A stretch of DNA of 64,000 nucleotides. It comes from DATEDA01 sp963789885 (GTDB lineage: Bacteria; Pseudomonadota; Gammaproteobacteria; Burkholderiales; SG8-39). The stretch is from assembly GCA_963789885.1 (NCBI GenBank), contig CAWBNB010000005.1, positions 124,001-188,000 of the forward strand, read 5' to 3'. Positions within the stretch are counted from its first letter, which is position 1. Each line of letters opens with the position of its first letter. Made by a program: the position numbers and the translations under genes. Of the stretch, positions 52,086-60,468 are shown in pieces. The notes below the pieces were generated by a model that saw only the letters and a program-made list of their open reading frames with translations, ran no database searches and had not been told where the DNA came from.

Positions 52086-52943
52086 GTGAGCCCGAGCGTT
52101 GCGTACGCACTCGGCGCGCTGTTGCTCTACGGCCTCGGCGACTTCGTCTACAAGCGCGGTGCCGCGGCCGGCGCGCTGCCGCACCAGTTCCTCATGGTGC
52201 AGACCTGGTTCTTCAACGCGCTCGCGCTCCTCTACGGGGTCCTCTCCGGCACCCTCGCGTTCAACGCGGGGGCGCTCTGGGGTGCCGCCGCCGGCGTGCT
52301 GGTCGTGATCGGGTACTACAACTTCGCCTGGAGCCTGCGCCACGGCGCGGTCAGCACGAACGCGGCGATCTTCCGGCTGAGCTTCGCCGTCACCACGGTG
52401 CTGGCGGTGCTCGTGTTGGGCGAGGCACTGACCGCGCCGAAAATCGCGGGCCTCGCGCTCGCGCTCTTCGCAGTGTGGCTGCTGCTCGCCGCACCGGGCG
52501 CCGGAACCGATGCGGCGAATCGGGAGCGCAAGGCGTCGCTTGCGCGCGTGCTGGTCGCGACCGTCGCAGTGGGATTCGCGAGCTTCGCCTACAAGCTCGG
52601 CCTGCTCCGGGGCGCGGTGCCGATCGCGCTGGTGGTGGCGCAGGGCGCGGTCGCGCTGACGCTTTCAACGGCATTCACGGCTCGCGTCGACCGCAGCATA
52701 CGCCCGTCGCGCGCAGCGCTAACGTATGCACCGGTCAGTGCGGTTCTGCTCGTCGTCGCCTTCACCTTTCTTGCCAAGGGGCTCGAGCGGGGCGAGGCGA
52801 GCGTGGTGGTGCCGATCGCGCAGATGGGATTCGTCGTCACGGCGCTCCTCGGGTTCGTCTTCCTGCGCGAACCGTTCACCGCGCGTAAAGGTGCAGGACT
52901 GGTCGCGGCGCTGCTGGCACTGGCGAGCCTCGCGTGGAGCTGA
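52086..52943 (+). CDS. EamA/DMT-family transporter
   Basis: A 285-residue inner-membrane protein with ten helices in two EamA repeats. It begins SPSVAYALGALLLYGLGDFV and the first repeat ends VTTVLAVLVLGEALTAPKIA, while the second ends AQMGFVVTALLGFVFLREPF. The paired Glu/Pro-containing FLxEPxT loops are present as LGEALTAPK and FLREPFTARK. The family exports or imports small metabolites and the cargo here is unknown. GTG 52086 has no visible Shine-Dalgarno and sits against the inverted repeat. Confidence 0.88.
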   Translation: MSPSVAYALGALLLYGLGDFVYKRGAAAGALPHQFLMVQTWFFNALALLYGVLSGTLAFNAGALWGAAAGVLVVIGYYNFAWSLRHGAVSTNAAIFRLSFAVTTVLAVLVLGEALTAPKIAGLALALFAVWLLLAAPGAGTDAANRERKASLARVLVATVAVGFASFAYKLGLLRGAVPIALVVAQGAVALTLSTAFTARVDRSIRPSRAALTYAPVSAVLLVVAFTFLAKGLERGEASVVVPIAQMGFVVTALLGFVFLREPFTARKGAGLVAALLALASLAWS

Positions 52944-52992
52944 AACCGCCCGAGTCGCTCGGCCTCATGGAGAATCCCGGCGAGTACCGAAA

Positions 52993-53394
52993 ATGCTGAA
53001 GACGTACAAAGGCAGTTGTCACTGCGGGGCGGTCCGCTTTGAAGCGGACATCGATCTGAGCGCCGCCACCTACAGGTGCAATTGCTCGATCTGCTCGAGA
53101 AACCGCTTCTGGCCGGCAGTAGTGAGACCCGAAGCGTTTCGCCTTCTTTCCGGCGAGTCGGAGCTGACGAAGTACTTGTTCAACACCAGGCGCAACGAGC
53201 ACTATTTCTGCAAGCACTGTGGCGTGCGCGCTTTCGGCATTGGCAACGCGCAGGATGCGAACCGGGTCTACGGGGTCAACCTGGGGTGCCTGGAGGACGT
53301 CACCCCGGAGGAGCTTGCGGCCGCGCCGATCATCTACGTAGACGGCAAGCATGACAACTGGCATTCGGCACCCGCCATCACCAGCTACCTCTGA
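52993..53394 (+). CDS. GFA family zinc protein 2
   Basis: A 133-residue member of the Gfa family. Zinc ligands lie in KGSCHCGAVRFEAD, RCNCSICSRNRFW and HYFCKHCGVRAFG. KYLFNTRRNEHYFCKHCG and YGVNLGCLEDVTPEELAAAP are family segments. ATG 52993 is used because the open frame upstream overlaps the transporter gene. It is 49 bp downstream of the DMT gene on the same strand. Confidence 0.9.
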   Translation: MLKTYKGSCHCGAVRFEADIDLSAATYRCNCSICSRNRFWPAVVRPEAFRLLSGESELTKYLFNTRRNEHYFCKHCGVRAFGIGNAQDANRVYGVNLGCLEDVTPEELAAAPIIYVDGKHDNWHSAPAITSYL

Positions 53395-53430
53395 GGGCCG
53401 CTGCATCGCAGCGGACCAGATGGCCGGAGC

Positions 53431-54345
53431 ATGACGACCCCGGAGGCACGCATGGCGAAACTGGAACGCATCCGCACTTCCTGTCTCGAGATCGCGTACG
53501 AGGAGAGCGGTTCGCCGGATTCGCCACCGGTCGTGCTGTTGCACGGCTTCCCTTACGATCCCCGCTGCTTCGACGACGTCGTTCCGATCGTCACCGCCGC
53601 GGGCTTGCGCGCCGTGGTTCCCTACCTGCGAGGCTACGGCGGGACGCGATTCCTGTCGCCCGACACGATGCGATCGGGGCAGCAGGCTGCCGTCGGGCAC
53701 GACCTGCGCGAGCTGCTCGATGCGCTCAACCTGAAAGACGCGGTTCTGGCGGGATTCGATTGGGGAGCGCGCGCGGCGTGCATCGTCGCGGCGCTCTGGC
53801 CCGAGCGCGTGCGCGGGCTCGTGACCTGCTGCGGCTATCAGATCCAGGACATCGCCCAGTCGGCGAAACCGGCCGACCCCGAGCAGGAGTACCGGTTCTG
53901 GTACCAGTACTACTTCCATACCGAACGCGGGCGCGCCGGCCTCGCGGCGATGCGCAGCGAGCTCGGGCGGCTGCTGTGGCAGCTCTGGTCGCCGACGTGG
54001 AAGTTCGACGACGTCACTTACGAGCGCACGGCTGCGTCGTTCCGGAACCCCGACTTCGTGGACGTCGTCGTCCATTCGTACCGCCACCGCTTCGGCAACG
54101 CCGAAGGGGATCCGCGCTACGCGGATGTCGAGGCGCGGCTGGCCGCCCTGCCTAAAATCGGCGTGCCGACGATCGCGCTTCACGGCGCGGTCGACGGGGT
54201 TCATCGGCCGCAGAAATCGGAGCAGCACGGGAAGTACTTCACCGGCCGCTACGAGCGTCGCGTGCTCGAGAACGTCGGGCACAGTCCGCCGCAGGAAGCG
54301 CCTAAGGCCTTTGCACAGGCCATTCTCGACCTCCGCAACGGGTGA
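53431..54345 (+). CDS. Epoxide hydrolase/dehalogenase-type alpha/beta hydrolase
   Basis: A 304-residue hydrolase. The oxyanion motif HGFPYD is at 38-43 and the nucleophile elbow is LAGFDWGARAA with Asp110 in place of Ser, as in epoxide hydrolases and haloalkane dehalogenases. The cap region has QEYRFWYQYYFHTERGRAGL, in which paired tyrosines could act on an epoxide. The acid is likely in LHGAVDGVHRPQ and the His in VLENVGHSPPQEAP. These features favour an epoxide hydrolase-like enzyme, though the substrate is unknown. ATG 53431 or the Met at residue 8 could start it. Confidence 0.87.
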   Translation: MTTPEARMAKLERIRTSCLEIAYEESGSPDSPPVVLLHGFPYDPRCFDDVVPIVTAAGLRAVVPYLRGYGGTRFLSPDTMRSGQQAAVGHDLRELLDALNLKDAVLAGFDWGARAACIVAALWPERVRGLVTCCGYQIQDIAQSAKPADPEQEYRFWYQYYFHTERGRAGLAAMRSELGRLLWQLWSPTWKFDDVTYERTAASFRNPDFVDVVVHSYRHRFGNAEGDPRYADVEARLAALPKIGVPTIALHGAVDGVHRPQKSEQHGKYFTGRYERRVLENVGHSPPQEAPKAFAQAILDLRNG

Positions 54346-54484
54346 TCCCGGGCGCGACGGTTGCTCCGTAGACCCGACCGATCGTCGCAGGCCGGCGCTG
54401 TCGATTTCGGCCGTCCGCATGCGACTACCCGGTAGCGGTCACGGTCATCCCGGCCGAGATCCGACCCGACCAGGAGAACCACCC

Positions 54485-54983
54485 ATGCCATCCGCACAAA
54501 GGATCACCCCCTGCCTGTGGTTCGACACCCAGGCCGAGGAGGCCGTCCGGTTCTACATCGTCCGTCTTCAAGAATTCCAGGATCGTGAGCATCTCCCGCT
54601 ATGGCGAGGCCGGCCACGAGGTCCATGGAATGCCGGCGGGGACCGTGTTGACCGTGGCGTTCGAGCTGGACGGGCAGGCGTTCACCGCGCTCAACGGCGG
54701 CCCGGTGTTCAAGTTCAACGAAGCCATCTCGCTGCAGGTCAGCTGCGAGACGCAGGAAGAGGTGGACTACTACTGGGAGCGGCTTTCGGCGGGCGGGGAC
54801 GAGCGGGCACAGCAGTGCGGCTGGCTCAAGGATCGATACGGGCTTTCATGGCAGGTCGTACCCTCCGTTCTGATCGCGATGATCCAGGACCCCGACCCCG
54901 CAAGAGCCGGGAGAGCCATGACGGCAATGCTGCAGATGAAGAAGCTCGACATCGACAAGCTGAAGCGGGCGGTCGCCGGATAG
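54485..54983 (+). pseudogene. VOC/PhnB-type glyoxalase-fold protein, frameshifted
   Basis: ATG 54485, with AGGAGA 9 nt upstream, starts PSAQRITPCLWFDTQAEEAV RFY in the first frame (the PhnB-like start). One extra base near 54563 shifts the frame. The other frame continues VFKNSRIVSISRYGEAGHEV, then GTVLTVAFELDGQAFTALNG, then VSCETQEEVDYYWERLSAGG and WLKDRYGLSWQVVPSVL, all textbook for this family. About 165 aa if joined. The fold is shared with 3-demethylubiquinone-like and antibiotic-resistance proteins, but no function is assigned. Removal of a single base restores the gene, so sequencing error is likely. Confidence 0.82.
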
Positions 54984-55004
54984 CGGATTGCCGAGGGAGG
55001 ATGC

Positions 55005-55361
55005 GTGCTCATCGCCGCGAACGTCGTGGTCGGTCTCGTCGCACTGCTGCACGTCTACTTCCTCGTGCTCGAGATGTTCCTCTGGGACAAGCCGGCCGGG
55101 CTGAGGGCGTTCGGACAGACGCCGGAGGCCGCGAGAGCGTCGAAGGTGCTGGCCGCCAACCAGGGGCTCTATAACGGCTTTCTCGCCGCCGGACTCTTCT
55201 GGGGTCTGAGCCTCGGGGCCGGCGGCACCGGAGTAAAGGTATTCTTCCTGCTCTGCGTGCTCGTCGCCGGCCTGTTCGGCGCAGCGACCGCCAGCCGCAA
55301 GATCCTTTTCGTCCAGGCCCTTCCTGCCGCGATCGGCCTGGTTCTCGTTCTGCTGTCCTGA
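55005..55361 (+). CDS. DUF1304 membrane protein
   Basis: A 118-residue protein with four hydrophobic helices. The family start VVGLVALLHVYFLVLEMFLW is followed by FGQTPEAARASKVLAANQGL and YNGFLAAGLFWGL; these carry the conserved HxxxxxLE, NQGxYN and GL positions of DUF1304. Function is unknown. GTG 55005 follows GAGGGAGG with good spacing. Confidence 0.88.
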   Translation: MLIAANVVVGLVALLHVYFLVLEMFLWDKPAGLRAFGQTPEAARASKVLAANQGLYNGFLAAGLFWGLSLGAGGTGVKVFFLLCVLVAGLFGAATASRKILFVQALPAAIGLVLVLLS

Positions 55362-55381
55362 GCTAAGTGAGAGGAAACGTT

Positions 55382-55801
55382 GTGAGGGCGTACCCGAGAG
55401 AACGGTTTTCCTCCGAAGTCGTGCTGACGCCCGCTACCGTCGGGGCGTACGCCCACGCCGCGGGCGACGACAATCCGGTTCACCACGACCCGCAGTTCGC
55501 GGCAGCCACGCGCTACGGCCGCGTGATCGCGAGCGGCACTCACACCACGGCTCTCCTGCTCGGCCTGACGGCTGCGCATTTTTCGAAGAACTCGGCGATG
55601 GTGGGGCTCGAGTTCTGGGTCCGCTTCCGGCGGCCGATCTATGCGGACGAGAGGATCCGTCTCGAGTGGCTGGTCGTGAAGGTCACACCGAACGACAAGC
55701 TCAACGGCGACGTCGTCGAGCTTCGGGGCCGCATCAAAGGCGAGGACGGCGAAACCGCGTTGGGCGCGAAGGGCCGGGTCCTGGTGACCGATCGGCTCTA
55801 G
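55382..55801 (+). CDS. MaoC-like hydratase
   Basis: A 139-residue hotdog-fold protein. The hydratase motif is VGAYAHAAGDDNPVHHDPQF, with the catalytic Asp and His of R-specific enoyl-CoA hydratases, followed by YGRVIASGTHTTALLLGL. GTG 55382 is preferred over GTG 55367 because AGAGGA lies 6 nt before it. Likely substrates are acyl-CoA thioesters. A link to PHA precursor supply through R-3-hydroxyacyl-CoA is conceivable given the phasin gene in this window, but is an inference. Confidence 0.85.
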   Translation: MRAYPRERFSSEVVLTPATVGAYAHAAGDDNPVHHDPQFAAATRYGRVIASGTHTTALLLGLTAAHFSKNSAMVGLEFWVRFRRPIYADERIRLEWLVVKVTPNDKLNGDVVELRGRIKGEDGETALGAKGRVLVTDRL

Positions 55802-55812
55802 GTCGACCACCG

Positions 55813-56160
55813 ATGAAGTACAAGGGAAGCTGCCACTGCGGACGGATCCGATTCGAGGCCGAGGGGCAACTCGACGGCGCCATGGCGTGCAACTGCTCCA
55901 TCTGCTCCCGGAAGGGTTCCCTGTTGTGGTTCATCCCGCGGGACAGGCTGACCCTGCTGACACCGGAGGCCGACGTCAGTACCTACACGTTCAACAAGCA
56001 CGTCATCAGGCATCGGTTCTGCGCGACCTGTGGCATTCACCCCTTCGGCGAGGGCACCGATCCCGCGGGCAAGCGAGTGGCGGCAATCAACATCCGCTGT
56101 CTCGAAGGCGTCGATCTCGCTGCGGTGCCGGTGAAGCATTTCGACGGACGCTCGCTGTGA
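55813..56160 (+). CDS. GFA family zinc protein 3
   Basis: A 115-residue Gfa-family protein. Zinc ligands are in KYKGSCHCGRIRFE, ACNCSICSRKGSL and RFCATCGIHPFGEG. VAAINIRCLEGVDLAAVPVK is the C-terminal block. It starts 11 bp after the MaoC-like gene on the same strand. It is the shortest of the three copies and resembles copy 1 most (shared CNCSICSxKG and NIRCLEGVDLA). Confidence 0.92.
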   Translation: MKYKGSCHCGRIRFEAEGQLDGAMACNCSICSRKGSLLWFIPRDRLTLLTPEADVSTYTFNKHVIRHRFCATCGIHPFGEGTDPAGKRVAAINIRCLEGVDLAAVPVKHFDGRSL

Positions 56161-56206
56161 CCGGAAAAGCCGCGCCTGCGCCAAACCCTCGCCGAGCGCC
56201 TCAACC

Positions 56207-56881
56207 ATGACCAGCCTCTCCGACTGGACTCCCCGCCCCCGCCCCGCGCGCATCGCGCTCGAAGGACGGTACTGTCGCCTCGAGCCGCTCGACCCGGCGC
56301 GGCACGGCGACGATCTGTTCGCCGCATCGATGGCGCCGGGCGCCGAGGACCGGTTCCGCTTCCTCTTCGAATCGCCCCAGGACCGCGCGGGGTTCGACGC
56401 GTGGATGCGGCGCGCCGCGGCTGCCGACGACCCGCTCTGCTACGCAGTGATCGACGCGGCGACCGGCCGTGCCGAGGGCCGGCAGAGCCTGATGCGGATC
56501 ACGCCCGAGCACGGCGTGATCGAAATCGGCGCCATTCTGTGGGGCCCGGCGATCGCGCGGACCAGGGTGGCAACGGAGGCGCTGTTCGTCTCCGCGCGGT
56601 ACGCCTTCGACACGCTCGGGTACCGCCGCTTCGAGTGGAAGTGCAATAACCGCAACGAACCGTCGAAGCGCGCCGCGCACCGCTTCGGGTTCAAGTTCGA
56701 AGGCGTCTTCCGGCAGCACATGGTGATCAAGGGCGAGAACCGCGACACGGCGTGGTTTTCGATGGTGGACACCGAGTGGCCGTCCATCCGGGCCGGGTTC
56801 GAGCGGTGGCTCGCGCCGGAGAACTTCGACTCGCAGGGGCGGCAGAAGGCCCAGCTCGCCGCCCCGCGTCCACCGCGCTGA
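56207..56881 (+). CDS. GNAT family N-acetyltransferase (RimJ/RimL-like)
   Basis: A 224-residue acetyltransferase. The acetyl-CoA region runs through GVIEIGAILWGPAIARTRVA and TEALFVSARYAFDTLGYRRF. EWKCNNRNEPSKRAAHRFGF and KFEGVFRQHMVIKGENRDTA are typical of the RimJ/RimL-like group acting on protein N-termini or small amines. The substrate is unknown. It lies 46 bp after the third GFA gene. Confidence 0.88.
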   Translation: MTSLSDWTPRPRPARIALEGRYCRLEPLDPARHGDDLFAASMAPGAEDRFRFLFESPQDRAGFDAWMRRAAAADDPLCYAVIDAATGRAEGRQSLMRITPEHGVIEIGAILWGPAIARTRVATEALFVSARYAFDTLGYRRFEWKCNNRNEPSKRAAHRFGFKFEGVFRQHMVIKGENRDTAWFSMVDTEWPSIRAGFERWLAPENFDSQGRQKAQLAAPRPPR

Positions 56882-56940
56882 CGTTCTCGAACCAGCCGAG
56901 TTCCTCGGGTCGGACCGACTGATCTCTCCGAGCCTCGCCG

Positions 56941-57102
56941 ACCGCGCCGCTGCTGTTCGTCACCACCAAAATCGCCAAGACGACCTTTGACGATACGAAC
57001 CGCCACGTGTGGCCGTTCTTCTCCGCCGAGTGCCTGGTGCTGCTCCTCGTGATCCTCGTTCCGGGTCTGTCGAGCTGGATCCCGCGCCACTTTCTCGGTT
57101 GA
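56941..57102 (+). pseudogene. 3' remnant of a TRAP transporter large permease (DctM)
   Basis: The frame ending at TGA 57100-57102 reads TAPLLFVTTKIAKTTFDDTN, RHVWPFFSAECLVLLLVILV and PGLSSWIPRHFLG. This is the last transmembrane helix and tail of DctM-type TRAP permeases (compare the family pattern PFF..x..LVLLLxxxPxLSxWLP). Only about 53 residues remain of a protein near 430 aa; no start and no DctP or DctQ gene are present. The preceding acetyltransferase stop is 60 bp upstream. Confidence 0.68.
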
Positions 57103-57185
57103 CGCGCCTACCGTGCGGCGATGCGGACTTGTCCGGCGTCGACCGCGGGCGTAACGTTCGGTCTCCGGTCGTGCGGGAGCCTGCA

Positions 57186-57542
57186 ATGGAAGCACTGAAG
57201 GACGCGAGCGGTTTCTACGAAGTCGAGCGCCGCCAGACGCACGCCGCGCGGCCGGGGTTCCGCATCAACGAGCTCCAGATCTCGCCGACGCAGCAGGTGC
57301 CCTGGCACTATCACAACCACATCCGGGACACGTTCTACGTCCTCGAGGGAAGCATCCGGGTGTTCCTGCGCGAACCCAAGGAGGAGGTCCGGCTCGGACC
57401 GGGCGAGACCTATACGGTCCCGCCACGCCGCCCGCACCTCGTCGTCAACGGCGGTGACCGCTCGGCGACCTTCCTCGTGCTCCAGGGCGTCGGGGAGTAC
57501 GACTTCGTGCCGCTCGTACCGCTCCCGAAGCGCGGGAAGTGA
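57186..57542 (+). CDS. Cupin domain protein
   Basis: A 118-residue single-domain cupin. The metal motif is visible in VPWHYHNHIRDTFYVLEGSI (HxHxxxxxxxxxEG; the first His pair plus Glu) and PGETYTVPPRRPHLVVNGGD (second His). ATG 57186 is used because the longer frame starts inside the TRAP remnant. Enzyme or binding role is unknown. Its stop overlaps the following GTG. Confidence 0.85.
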   Translation: MEALKDASGFYEVERRQTHAARPGFRINELQISPTQQVPWHYHNHIRDTFYVLEGSIRVFLREPKEEVRLGPGETYTVPPRRPHLVVNGGDRSATFLVLQGVGEYDFVPLVPLPKRGK

Positions 57543-57958
57543 GCGCGCTTGCGCCGATGCTGATTGCCGCGGGCGCGGCGATCATCCTCCTGCTCGGCCT
57601 GATCCACCTCCTCTACACCTTCCACGGGTCGAAGCTGCATCCGCGTGATCCCGCGCTCCGGGTGCAGCTCGAAACGGTGTCGCCGGTGATCACGCGCGAG
57701 ACGACGATGTGGAGGGCTTGGATCGGCTTCAACGCCAGCCACAGCTACGGGGCGATCCTCTTCGGCGGCGTGTACGGATACCTCGCGCTCGCCCACGCCG
57801 GTTTCCTCTTCCAGTCGCGGTTTCTCCTCCTGCTCGGCCTGCTGCTGCTCGCCGGCTACGTCTTCCTCGGCTGGCGCTACTGGTTCAGCGTTCCGTTTCG
57901 CGGGGTCGTGCTGGCGGCCGCGCTCTATTGCGCGGGTCTCGCCCTCGGCTGGGGCTGA
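57539..57958 (+). CDS. Four-helix membrane protein (possibly LIC_13387 type)
   Basis: A 139-residue protein from GTG 57539 overlapping the cupin stop. Four hydrophobic helices are evident, the first AGAAIILLLGLIHLLYTF. Between helices 1 and 2 are HPRDPALRVQLETVSPVITR and TMWRAWIGFNASHSYGAILF; similar small membrane proteins are annotated as LIC_13387-like, a tentative memory-based assignment. Function is unknown. Confidence 0.7.
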   Translation: MSALAPMLIAAGAAIILLLGLIHLLYTFHGSKLHPRDPALRVQLETVSPVITRETTMWRAWIGFNASHSYGAILFGGVYGYLALAHAGFLFQSRFLLLLGLLLLAGYVFLGWRYWFSVPFRGVVLAAALYCAGLALGWG

Positions 57959-57985
57959 CTGCGAACGATGCCGACCTTCGGCGCG

Positions 57986-58348
57986 TCAGTTCGCCGCGTT
58001 CGAGCCGACGTCCCGATCGAGCTTCTGATGCTGGACGGGCTTGTTGACCTGCCACCAGTTCAGCATGCGCTCGAAGTCGCCGCCGAACCGCTGAGCCTTG
58101 AGCTGCTCGGCGACCGCGGTGCAGAGCGCGCGTTCGTCCGCGTCGACGACCCCGACCGTCGCAGCGTAGTCGCAGCGCCAGAACAGATCTTCCAGATCGA
58201 TGTCCCGGACACCGCCGACCTGGGTCGCCGCGGGCACGGCCGCGTCGAGCCGTCGGGCCGCCGCAGCGTCGACCGGATTCCAACCGAGGGCCACTCCGAA
58301 CGCCGCAAGCGCGGCGAGTTTTGCTGAACCGGCGCATAGCTTGCGCAT
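57986..58348 (-). CDS. Small exported protein of unknown function
   Basis: A 120-residue protein. ATG 58348 is chosen because AAGGAG lies 8 nt upstream; an ATG at 58372 is upstream of that site. The signal peptide is RKLCAGSAKLAALAAFGVAL with cleavage probably near VDAAAA. The mature region has DIDLEDLFWRCDYAATVGVV and CTAVAEQLKAQRFGGDFERM followed by a QVNKPVQHQKLDRDV tail. Two cysteines could pair. I do not recognise a family. It is convergent with the membrane gene before it. Confidence 0.65.
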   Translation of the reverse strand: MRKLCAGSAKLAALAAFGVALGWNPVDAAAARRLDAAVPAATQVGGVRDIDLEDLFWRCDYAATVGVVDADERALCTAVAEQLKAQRFGGDFERMLNWWQVNKPVQHQKLDRDVGSNAAN

Positions 58349-58450
58349 GATCTCGACTCCTTCGACGGACACTTGGGATGACCAGACCGAAGGTAGGCTC
58401 CGGGACGGTCCCCGTAAGTGCGTTTACGCACCGGAATGCGCGCGATCCCG

Positions 58451-58843
58451 ATGACGACGAGACTCCGACGGGCGATCGCGGCGGGGGCGGCGCTCTTCCT
58501 GTCGACGGCGGCGCTCGACGCCGACGTCCATGCACAGGAGTGCCCGAAACAGGATCCCGTCGCACAGCAGGCGAAAGAAAAGGAGTGCCGCGCCGCCGGG
58601 GGCGAATGGGGGAGATTCGGCGCGATCGCCCACCTGTGCGGCATCTACAGCTGCGTGCCCCGCACCAGCGATGGCGGGAAGCCCTGCCGCAACCGGTCCG
58701 AGTGCGAGTACCTCTGCGTCTACCGGCGGGGCGCCGCCATCGGGGCGGAAGTGACCGGCGAGTGCGCGGCCGTCCGGACCTCGTTCGGATGCACGACCCA
58801 GGTGGACAGCGGACGGGTCGTGGGCACGGTCTGCATCGATTGA
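58451..58843 (+). CDS. Cysteine-rich exported protein of unknown function
   Basis: About 130 residues. The signal peptide RLRRAIAAGAALFLSTAALD is followed by a likely cleavage after VHA. The mature part has nine cysteines in QECPKQD, KECRAAG, AHLCGIYSCVP, KPCRNRSECEYLCVY, TGECAAV, FGCTTQ and TVCID, a pattern of disulfide-bonded extracytoplasmic proteins. Starts at 58436 and 58418 are also possible; no ribosome site decides. No family recognised. Confidence 0.6.
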   Translation: MTTRLRRAIAAGAALFLSTAALDADVHAQECPKQDPVAQQAKEKECRAAGGEWGRFGAIAHLCGIYSCVPRTSDGGKPCRNRSECEYLCVYRRGAAIGAEVTGECAAVRTSFGCTTQVDSGRVVGTVCID

Positions 58844-58970
58844 TTCCCGCCGCGGGAGCCGCCGGCCGCGCGTTGAACAATCTCCGGAACGCGGCGAAAA
58901 TCACGCGTCATCCCGTCCGGGCCGTCTCCCGACCCGGGCGAACACCCGTCAACCGAAGGAGGGCTTCATC

Positions 58971-59585
58971 TTGCTGACACTCTTCTATGCTCCCGGCGCC
59001 TGCTCGATGGCCGCGCACATCGTCCTCGAGGAGAGCGGCGAGAAGTACGAAGGCCACCGCATGGATCTCGGCAAGGGGGACCAGAAAACCGAGGCGTACC
59101 TGAAGATCCACCCTCAGGGCCGCGTCCCCGCTCTCCGCCTAGACGATGGCAGCCCGCTCACGGAGAACACCGCGATCCTCCCGTACCTCGGCAAGCGGTT
59201 CGGGTTGTGGCCGGCCGAGCCGCTCGCCGAGGCGCGGGCGCTGTCGCTCATCGGCTTCTTCGCCGCCAGCGTGCACCCCGCGCACGCGCACATCGGCCGG
59301 CCCGAGCGGTACGCGCTCGACGAGTCCGCGTTCCCGACGATCAAGGAAGCTGGCCGCAAGGCCTTCCACGGCTATCTGAAGCAGGTCGACGGCATGCTCG
59401 CCGGAAGGCAGTGGCTGTCCGACCGGTACTCCGTGCTCGATCCCTACGCATTCGTGTTCTATGTCTGGGGCGTGCGCCGCGAGCTGCCGATGGCGGAGCT
59501 CGCAAACTACACCGCGTTCAAGGACCGGATGCTCGCCCGCCCCGCGGTACAGCGCGTGGTCGAGGACGAGAAGATCAAGCTCTGA
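58971..59585 (+). CDS. Glutathione S-transferase family protein
   Basis: A 204-residue GST. TTG 58971 is supported by AAGGAGG 9 nt upstream. The N-terminal thioredoxin-fold domain has LFYAPGACSMAAHIVLEESG with Cys at the usual active position and GRVPALRLDDGSPLTENTAI, in which the glutathione-binding cis-Pro and Ser-rich loop are visible. The C-terminal helical domain follows (LSLIGFFAASVHPAHAHIGR, LSDRYSVLDPYAFVFYVWG). It is of the beta-class-like type; the substrate is unknown. It overlaps the next gene by TGATG. Confidence 0.92.
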   Translation: MLTLFYAPGACSMAAHIVLEESGEKYEGHRMDLGKGDQKTEAYLKIHPQGRVPALRLDDGSPLTENTAILPYLGKRFGLWPAEPLAEARALSLIGFFAASVHPAHAHIGRPERYALDESAFPTIKEAGRKAFHGYLKQVDGMLAGRQWLSDRYSVLDPYAFVFYVWGVRRELPMAELANYTAFKDRMLARPAVQRVVEDEKIKL

Positions 59586-60328
59586 TGCTGCCCGCAAGGC
59601 CAGCACTTTGGCGCTGGGCGGTGGCGGCCGCGATCGCGTTGATCGCCGCGCCGGCGATGGCCCAGCCGGGTTGGCTTTCCCAATGCAGCAAGTGCCCGAG
59701 CCCATCGATCACGCGCACCTCGGGTCTCGGCACCGCCAACGCCGTCGCCGAAGCGAAGATGACGCGGAAGGAGCTCGAGGGCTGGTGCGCGCAGTGGGAG
59801 CCGCAGAACCGCGCGTGCGTCAAGGAGCAGCTCGCCGGCACCGATCTCAGTGAGACGTACCGGGCTACCGCCAACTGCCCCGCCGGCCGGATCACGCCGA
59901 TCGACGGCCAGACCTATAGCTACGCCGGGAAATGGACGGACGACATCGGCAAGGGCCGCTCGCGGTGGCGCGACGCTTCCGGAAAGATCGTGGGCCAGGA
60001 CAACGCCAGCAACGGCCTCGCGATCTCGCAGCAATGGGAGGTGCTGTGTCCGGGCGCCTCGGGGACGCCGACCGCCGCGGCCGCGCGTCCCGGTAGCGCG
60101 GGCGCGACTGCGCCGGGAGTTCAGGGCCAGAGCGTGCCCGGCGCGCAGTACGCAGTCGGCCAGGTGATCGAAGCCAAGTACGGCACCGACTGGGTGCGCG
60201 GGCGGGTCAGCAAGATCACGCAGACGACCAGCGCGAAGGGTACCGAGTTCGCCTACGAGGTGTATCTCGACAACGGCAAGCGCGGTATCGTGCCCGCACG
60301 CATGCTGCGCAGGGCGAGCGGGACCTAG
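59585..60328 (+). CDS. Exported protein with C-terminal Tudor/SH3-like segment
   Basis: A 247-residue protein. The ATG overlaps the GST stop. Signal peptide ALWRWAVAAAIALIAAPAMA cleaves before QPGW. The middle contains a Cys-rich part (LSQCSKCPSPS, ELEGWCAQWEPQNRACVKEQ, ANCPAGRITPIDGQTYSYAG). After a Pro/Ala/Gly linker the last 60 residues read YAVGQVIEAKYGTDWVRGRV and GTEFAYEVYLDNGKRGIVPA, which resemble the Tudor/SH3-type fold of bacterial exported proteins. Function is unknown. Confidence 0.7.
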   Translation: MLPARPALWRWAVAAAIALIAAPAMAQPGWLSQCSKCPSPSITRTSGLGTANAVAEAKMTRKELEGWCAQWEPQNRACVKEQLAGTDLSETYRATANCPAGRITPIDGQTYSYAGKWTDDIGKGRSRWRDASGKIVGQDNASNGLAISQQWEVLCPGASGTPTAAAARPGSAGATAPGVQGQSVPGAQYAVGQVIEAKYGTDWVRGRVSKITQTTSAKGTEFAYEVYLDNGKRGIVPARMLRRASGT

Positions 60329-60468
60329 CCGGACGGCGGGGCCCGCAGCGCGGTGACTCCGAGCCCGCTGAGCTCGTTCGCTCCGTCTAGACCGCACGTC
60401 CTATTCCGCAGCCGCGGGATTCGGTGCTCTGCTACGCCTTTGCCAGCGCGTAGCAGGAGGGACCGCCC

